Positions 59,441-64,000 of a stretch of DNA of 64,000 nt are shown piece by piece. Both the position numbers and the translations under genes were made by a program. Source of the DNA: Rubrivirga sp. SAORIC476. Its GTDB lineage: Bacteria > Bacteroidota > Rhodothermia > Rhodothermales > Rubricoccaceae. The stretch is taken from positions 210,441 to 274,440 of the forward strand of contig NZ_MVOI01000015.1 of the NCBI RefSeq assembly GCF_002283555.1, in the 5' to 3' direction. Position 1 is the first letter of the stretch, and the number at the start of each line of letters is the position of its first letter. The notes beneath the pieces were generated by a model. It did not search any database and was not told the origin of the DNA. It saw only the letters and a list, made by a program, of their open reading frames with translations.

Positions 59441-61234
59441 CTAGAAGGACATGCTGTAGAGAGCGAACACCTGCCCGAGATCGTAGTCGGCGTCCGGGGT
59501 GGCGTCGCGGCCGTACGAGAAGCGCTGGACCTGGACGGTGAGGTAGACATCCTCCTTGAACCGGTAGCGCAGGCCCGCGCCGAGGAGCGACTCGCTGTCG
59601 TTGGTCACGAACGGGGCAGGGAAGTCGCGAACGACGTTGAAGTCCGCGATCTGGGGCACGTAGTCGCGCCCGTCGGAGGTGCGGATGGTGGCGCCGAGGA
59701 GCACGTCGAGGCGGTCGTAGACCTCGGCGGCGAGGCCCGCCTCCAGCAGCACCGACGTGAGGTCCACGACCTCGAACTCGTTGCCGCCGCGGCTGGTGTT
59801 CTCGACCTGGGTCCCGAACGTGAGCCCGATCATCCGGTCCAGCCCGGCGAGGCGCCCGACGGGCACGTCGGCGCTGGCGCGGAACCTCACGAAGTCCTTC
59901 AGCTCGGTCGTGCCCTGGCCGCGGATCTCGGTGAGCAGGTCGAGGCCGACGGATGCCGCGATGGCCCCGTCGACAGGGGCGTAGTCGGCGTCGAGGCGGA
60001 CGCCCCGGCGGTTCGGGGTCGCGCGGCCGTAGGGCAGCACGTTGCTGTAGCGCGGGTCGTAGGCCATCAGCTGGTCGCCCACCTGAGACGTGTAGATCCC
60101 CGCATCGCGCGACAGGTCGAACAGGCTCAGCCGACGCTGGGCTCGCCCGCTGCCGACACGGTTGAAGGTGCTCAGCGAGCGCGTGTAGTCGACCCGCTTG
60201 CTCTGTGCGGCGGCGCTGTAGAACTCCGGCCCCACGTCGATGAACATCACGGACCCGCCGAAGCCGGTGGACGCGTGCGCGGCCCGGAGCCCGATCTCGA
60301 AGAACGTGTCGGAGCTCTCGACCAGCGGGTCCGGCTGCGTCTCCGCCTCGGGCACGCGCTGGACGCGCTCGACGTCAGAGCTGCCCGCCTCCCCGACGAG
60401 GTTGAGCGCCACCGGCCCGTTGCCGAGGAGCGTCACGTCCGCGTCGAAGGTCAGGACGTGGTTGCGAATGCCGAGCGTCGCCTCCCCCGACTCCAGGTCG
60501 TCCCAGGTGCTGGCGAGCGTCGTCCCGAGGCGGACCTGTGAGTCGTACGGGCCGACGCGGGAGGACGTGAGGCCCAGCTGCCCGCCGCCGATCAGACGCG
60601 TGGGACGCGTGCGGAAGTCGGTCGCCCGAAGACGCGCGAGAAAGACCTTCGCGTCGACCGACTCGACGGCCTGGTCGAAGGCCAGCCCGAAGTCCAGGTT
60701 GGCGCCCTGCAGGCGCCGCTCGTTGTCTCCTGTGTAGAAGTTCTCGTAGTCGATCACCTCGCGCTGCGCCTGGAAAACCTCCGGCGTGTTGACCGTTCCG
60801 TCCTCGTCGGACAGGAAGAGCGTGTAAGGCGTCAGGGCGAGGTTCATGTCGCCGACGTGGTAGCGGACGGCGTCGGCCACGATGCCGCGCGCCCACAGTT
60901 CGCGGATCTCCACGGTCGCCCCCGCCCCGAAGAAGCCGCCGAACTCGTTGCGGAGCCGGACGACGCCCTGCACCTCGGTCACGCGGTTGGGCTGCGCGTT
61001 GACTGCGAGGTCGAGCAAGAAGTTGCCGTCCGTGAGCCGGTCCGACGTCAGGGTGTCGTTGTCGATCACCGCGCCGCCGAGGTCGGTCTGCTGGAGGTAG
61101 GTCCGGCCCAGGCCGTTGAACCGGATGCCGGGCGCGGTGGCCTCGGGCGCTCCCTGGGCGGAGGCGTCCAGCGGGACCGCCAGCGGAAGCGCCAGCGTCA
61201 GGAGGAGCAGGCTCGGTCGAAGGAAGAGTCGCAT
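59441..61234 (-). CDS. Outer-membrane beta-barrel protein
   Basis: A 597-residue protein from ATG 61234, with a signal peptide ('LFLRPSLLLLTLALPLAVPLD' truncated here to its core) ending in 'DASAQ'. The mature chain is a series of amphipathic strands with alternating hydrophobic residues and short turns ('YDSQVRLGTTLASTWDDLES', 'VALNLVGEAGSSDVERV', 'LLGAGLRYRFKEDVYLTVQV'), and it ends in phenylalanine ('LGQVFALYSMSF'), the terminal residue recognised by the BAM complex. No plug or TonB box is seen, so it is a porin-like channel or a structural barrel and not a SusC homologue. It lies between another barrel gene and the binding lipoproteins. Confidence 0.78.
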   Translation of the reverse strand: MRLFLRPSLLLLTLALPLAVPLDASAQGAPEATAPGIRFNGLGRTYLQQTDLGGAVIDNDTLTSDRLTDGNFLLDLAVNAQPNRVTEVQGVVRLRNEFGGFFGAGATVEIRELWARGIVADAVRYHVGDMNLALTPYTLFLSDEDGTVNTPEVFQAQREVIDYENFYTGDNERRLQGANLDFGLAFDQAVESVDAKVFLARLRATDFRTRPTRLIGGGQLGLTSSRVGPYDSQVRLGTTLASTWDDLESGEATLGIRNHVLTFDADVTLLGNGPVALNLVGEAGSSDVERVQRVPEAETQPDPLVESSDTFFEIGLRAAHASTGFGGSVMFIDVGPEFYSAAAQSKRVDYTRSLSTFNRVGSGRAQRRLSLFDLSRDAGIYTSQVGDQLMAYDPRYSNVLPYGRATPNRRGVRLDADYAPVDGAIAASVGLDLLTEIRGQGTTELKDFVRFRASADVPVGRLAGLDRMIGLTFGTQVENTSRGGNEFEVVDLTSVLLEAGLAAEVYDRLDVLLGATIRTSDGRDYVPQIADFNVVRDFPAPFVTNDSESLLGAGLRYRFKEDVYLTVQVQRFSYGRDATPDADYDLGQVFALYSMSF

Positions 61235-61245
61235 GCCGCGGGCGG

Positions 61246-63393
61246 TTAGATAAAGATCTTGAGTTCGACCGTCATCTCCCGACCCTGGTAGGTGTCCAGG
61301 GGAAAGCTGCGGTCCTCGAAGTCCATCCATCGGTGGCGGACGTAGAGCCCCGTGTTGGGGGCGAGGGTCCAGTCGAAGCCGACCCCGATCCCGCGCGCCA
61401 CCTGGTCGCGGGGCAGGCCCGTTTCGTCGCTCAGCTCAGTGAAGCGCCCGCCGCGGGCGTTCTCCAGACCGAGGTAGCCGGTCAGCATGAAGCGGTCGGT
61501 GATCTCGGCGTAGAGGTCGAACTCGTGGTACTGGACGAAGAGGTACGTGTCGTCGTCACGGGGCAGCGCCTGCGCGCTGGGGTTGGCGGAGCCAAAGCTG
61601 CCCAGGTAGAACAGGTACAGGTTGCGGTCGAGCAGGCGACCGCGCACCTTGCCCGTCAGGTCGACGGCGTGGTAGAACTTGCGGTTGAGCGCCGTGCCGG
61701 ACACCGGGTCCACGTCGGTCGTCTGGACGCGCTCGAAGACGCCCCGGAAGAACGAGTACTGACGCCCGAGCGGGCCGAACTGGGTCGCGCAGGTCGCGTT
61801 TTCCGGGAATGGGTTGTAGATCCGCGACAGCGCGAGCCCGTTGACGCGGTGGACGTACGACAGCTCCGAGGTGGTCGGGGCCAGTTCGTGGGCCAGCCCC
61901 CACCCGACCCCGAACTGTGCCGGTCCGCCCCGCCATCCCGTGTTGACGTTGACCCCGCGCCGGTTGTGGGCCAGTTGGTTCACCTGCGTGATGACGCCCC
62001 CCACGCCGCCGTCGCCTGCTGCCACCTCGCACCCCGCGTTGGCGCGGAGCTGTGGGTTGTTGCCGGTCGCGATCTCGCCGTTCTCGTTGTAGAAGTGACG
62101 CCCGACCTGGTACAGTTGGACGTCCAGAGGGAAGACCGTCCGCTCGGCGGGCACCTTGGCGCGCAGCATCAGCGCCTCTCCCCACTTCGAGTCATAGGCG
62201 GGGCTCTCGAACAGGCTCGCGCCCAGCTCGCCGCTCACGTTGACGCCGAACGCGTTGGCGTCGAAGTTGGCCGTGTGGACCTGATACTGCCGCCGCTCGG
62301 CCGTCAGGCTGTCGAGCGTCCGGTAGCTGTAGATCGAGTTGAGCGCGACGAGGTTGTCGCCGAAGGCCCGCTGCAGCCGCCCGCCACCGATGAAGCTCGG
62401 CAGCGCACGCGCCTCGCCGCTGAAGTCCAGGTAGGTCGGCACGCCGCCCGAGGTGCCGCCGCCGGGGACGGTCGTGGTCGGGTCGGTGGCCGCGCCCGGC
62501 AGGCCGCCGTTGGGCTGGGTCTTGCCGAAGAAGGCGTCGAAGCCGATGCCGCCGGGCAGTTCGCGCCCGTCGAGGATGAGCCCCTGGAAGGCCTGGTAGT
62601 TCCAGCGCTGGTCACCGGGGTTGGCCTGCCCGGTCTCGAAGTAGCTGTCGTATTTGACCGACCCATTGACGCCCTCCCACGGCGTCCGGTCGAAGATCGA
62701 GAAGCGGTCCAGCACTTGGTACACGCCGATGGTGAACGGACTCAGGTTGTACCAGTGGATGCCACCTGCGCGGACCCCGAAGTTGCCCGCCTCGGTCCGA
62801 AAGTTGCCGTAGAAGTTGACGCCGAGGTTCAGCGAGATCGTGTTGTTCTCGTTCTCGGTCCCCTCGTAGGGGGTGTACACGAACAGCTCCGTCGCAAAGC
62901 TGGAGCGCCCGTTCGGGCGGCCGAGCACAGTCACCGAGAGCATCGGCTCGCGGTACCCGTCGCCGACCCCATAGGCCCGCTCAAAGGGCGCCAGGTTGGG
63001 GTACGGCTCTGTCATGTTGCGCCCGTACAGGAACAGGCGGTAGTACCCAAAGACGGTCAGCGGCTGCGGACGCTCCCGCAACACCTCGGTGGTGTCGTCC
63101 GGCAGGGCGTCCGTCATCGACGAGAAGTCCAGCGCCAGCGGCTCACGGACAGTCGGAACGGGAGCCTGGTCGGAAGCGCTCCCGAGGTCGAGCGACTCGG
63201 TGAGATCCAGACGCAGCCCGCGCCCGTCCAGCACGGAGTCTGAGACGGCGAGCGGCGTGGGCGACGCCAGATCCAGCGCCTCCTCGGGCCTGTCGAGGCC
63301 GAGGAGGTCCTCCCCACCGGCCGGAGCCTGCGCCGAGGCGGTGCCGACCGAGAGGCCGAGCGCGAGCGCCAGCACCGCGGGCCACCCGCGCAT
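61246..63393 (-). CDS. Large outer-membrane beta-barrel protein
   Basis: A 715-residue protein from ATG 63393, which gives a signal peptide ('RGWPAVLALALGLSVGTASAQ'); an ATG at 63471 would add a basic 26-residue extension and cannot be excluded. After a ~100-residue linker, from 'LTVFGYYRLFLYGRNMTEPY' onward the sequence is strand-rich: 'FATELFVYTPYEGTENENNT', 'GVNFYGNFRTEAGNFGVRAG', 'YLFYLGSFGSANPSAQ', 'LYVRHRWMDFEDRSFPLDTY', with aromatic girdles and Gly turns. Two cysteines occur in extracellular-type loops. It probably forms a channel for glucan oligosaccharides. Its start codon is inside a 12-bp inverted repeat. Confidence 0.78.
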   Translation of the reverse strand: MRGWPAVLALALGLSVGTASAQAPAGGEDLLGLDRPEEALDLASPTPLAVSDSVLDGRGLRLDLTESLDLGSASDQAPVPTVREPLALDFSSMTDALPDDTTEVLRERPQPLTVFGYYRLFLYGRNMTEPYPNLAPFERAYGVGDGYREPMLSVTVLGRPNGRSSFATELFVYTPYEGTENENNTISLNLGVNFYGNFRTEAGNFGVRAGGIHWYNLSPFTIGVYQVLDRFSIFDRTPWEGVNGSVKYDSYFETGQANPGDQRWNYQAFQGLILDGRELPGGIGFDAFFGKTQPNGGLPGAATDPTTTVPGGGTSGGVPTYLDFSGEARALPSFIGGGRLQRAFGDNLVALNSIYSYRTLDSLTAERRQYQVHTANFDANAFGVNVSGELGASLFESPAYDSKWGEALMLRAKVPAERTVFPLDVQLYQVGRHFYNENGEIATGNNPQLRANAGCEVAAGDGGVGGVITQVNQLAHNRRGVNVNTGWRGGPAQFGVGWGLAHELAPTTSELSYVHRVNGLALSRIYNPFPENATCATQFGPLGRQYSFFRGVFERVQTTDVDPVSGTALNRKFYHAVDLTGKVRGRLLDRNLYLFYLGSFGSANPSAQALPRDDDTYLFVQYHEFDLYAEITDRFMLTGYLGLENARGGRFTELSDETGLPRDQVARGIGVGFDWTLAPNTGLYVRHRWMDFEDRSFPLDTYQGREMTVELKIFI

Positions 63394-63430
63394 CGCACGA
63401 CCGCCCCGCGGACGGAAGGGTCGTGCGATG
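63391..63430 (-). repeat. 12-bp perfect inverted repeat covering a start codon
   Basis: CATCGCACGACC (63391-63402) and GGTCGTGCGATG (63419-63430) form a perfect 12-bp stem with a 16-nt loop. The left arm contains the ATG (63393-63391 on the minus strand) of the outer-membrane protein. In the mRNA it would hide that start in a hairpin. If translation begins at 63471 it would lie inside the coding sequence. Confidence 0.8.
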
Positions 63431-63546
63431 CTCAGGAGGAGCCGTGTGCGACGAAGAGCCAGAGTCGCCATGGGAGTCGGTCGGTAAAACGAAGGGGTCG
63501 CTGCGTGGCCCGACCCGTGCCAGGCCACGCAGCAGACACCCGGGGG

Positions 63547-64000
63547 CTAGCGAACCACGGTCAGGCGCGTCGAGGCGATGCCCGCCTCGGTGGCCACGCG
63601 GACGAGGTAGACGCCCGGCGCGAGCGTGCCCGTGGGCACCGCGAGGCGGACCTCACCCGCGGCCTGCGGGCCGTCGGCCAGCGTCGCCACGCGGCGGCCG
63701 AGCAGGTCGACCACGTCGACCGACACGCGGGAGGCCGTGGCCAGGTCGAAGGTCACCGTCGCGTGCCCCGCCGTCGGGTTCGGGAACGTCACCGGAGCCC
63801 CAGCGAAGACCGGCGGGAGTTCACGGGCCACATCTCCGGCCGTCGCGAAGGCGAAGTCATCGAAGGAGACGGCGAAGCCGGGGCCGTAGAGCCCGCCCAT
63901 CGCGATCACCACGTTCTTGACGCGCGAGAAGTCGAAGCCGTCGTTCGAGCCGACGTTGAACGAGTTGTCGTCGTAGAAGGCCGAGATCGGAAGCTGGACG
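63547..64000 (-). CDS. T9SS-sorted glycan-binding protein, C-terminal part
   Basis: The C-terminal ~150 residues of a gene running off the right edge. The first visible part ('VQLPISAFYDDNSFNVGSND', then 'FDFSRVKNVVIAMGG' and 'GFAVSFDDFAFATAG') looks like the end of a CBM11-type carbohydrate-binding domain. 'VTFPNPTAGHATVTFDLATA', 'VSVDVVDLLGRRVATLADGP' and 'GVYLVRVATEAGIASTRLTV' form a type A C-terminal sorting domain for type IX secretion. It is likely a secreted glucan-binding protein or glycosidase of the same locus, but its catalytic part, if any, lies outside the window. Confidence 0.82.
   Translation of the reverse strand, partial: VQLPISAFYDDNSFNVGSNDGFDFSRVKNVVIAMGGLYGPGFAVSFDDFAFATAGDVARELPPVFAGAPVTFPNPTAGHATVTFDLATASRVSVDVVDLLGRRVATLADGPQAAGEVRLAVPTGTLAPGVYLVRVATEAGIASTRLTVVR

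Noticed and set aside
61246..63393. SusC-type TonB-dependent receptor
   Set aside because: There is no plug domain, no TonB box and the length (715 aa) is short for SusC; it is described as a general beta-barrel.

Overview
The window is a GC-rich, densely coded chromosomal segment, most likely from a Rhodothermota/Bacteroidota marine bacterium of the Rubricoccaceae type (Rubrivirga/Rubricoccus-like). This is inferred from high GC, type IX secretion (T9SS) C-terminal sorting domains on three proteins, many signal-peptide lipoproteins, a DUF3098 protein, a SemiSWEET, an adjacent serA-DUF1015 pair, and an apparent -7 promoter element of the Bacteroidota TAnnTTTG kind. I saw no rRNA, CRISPR array, insertion sequence or prophage. 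Most long antisense reading frames are shadows caused by GC bias.

Layout. 0-17 kb holds a sugar-oxidoreductase fragment, an aminotransferase, a DUF4139 protein, a NamZ-type muramidase lipoprotein, a LytS/LytTR-type two-component pair with a DUF3098 protein and a lipoprotein, a fasciclin protein, an alpha/beta hydrolase, a carotenoid-hydratase-like lipoprotein, LapA, CorA, a large FG-GAP/T9SS surface protein, and a beta-propeller lipoprotein with a haem-less cytochrome-like domain and a Met/His-rich tail. 17-30 kb is housekeeping: an overlapping ldcA-semiSWEET-purN-purH operon, then mreB, mreC, a PBP4-type peptidase, and hslV. hslV is separated from hslU by a divergent TetR/SDR-like pair with two matched operators and by a NYN-domain gene.

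30-48 kb holds a flippase, a DEAD-box helicase, an acyltransferase, a divergent macrodomain-like protein, GT2 plus a polytopic membrane protein, OsmC, a thioesterase, a rhodanese, SerA and DUF1015. It also holds an initiator tRNA-fMet, a head-to-head deletion scar joining a decapitated AraC gene to a decapitated cupin/carboxymuconolactone-decarboxylase gene, two beta-propeller proteins (sugar dehydrogenase and SMP-30-like), and a second FG-GAP/PKD/T9SS protein.

48-64 kb looks like a beta-glucan (probably laminarin-type beta-1,3-glucan) utilisation locus without SusC/SusD. A promoter with a 16-bp LacI-type palindrome drives an MFS sugar porter, a clan-A glycosidase lipoprotein and a ~1174-residue glucan-phosphorylase-like enzyme of clan GH-Q (GH149/GH161/GH94-like). 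On the opposite strand are a GH16 lipoprotein, a second clan-A glycosidase, a duplicated carbohydrate-binding lipoprotein, another surface lipoprotein, two outer-membrane beta-barrel proteins and a partial T9SS-sorted glycan-binding protein. The inferred pathway is surface binding and GH16 cleavage, passage through the beta-barrels, further cleavage by the clan-A enzymes, uptake by the MFS porter, and cytoplasmic phosphorolysis to glucose 1-phosphate.
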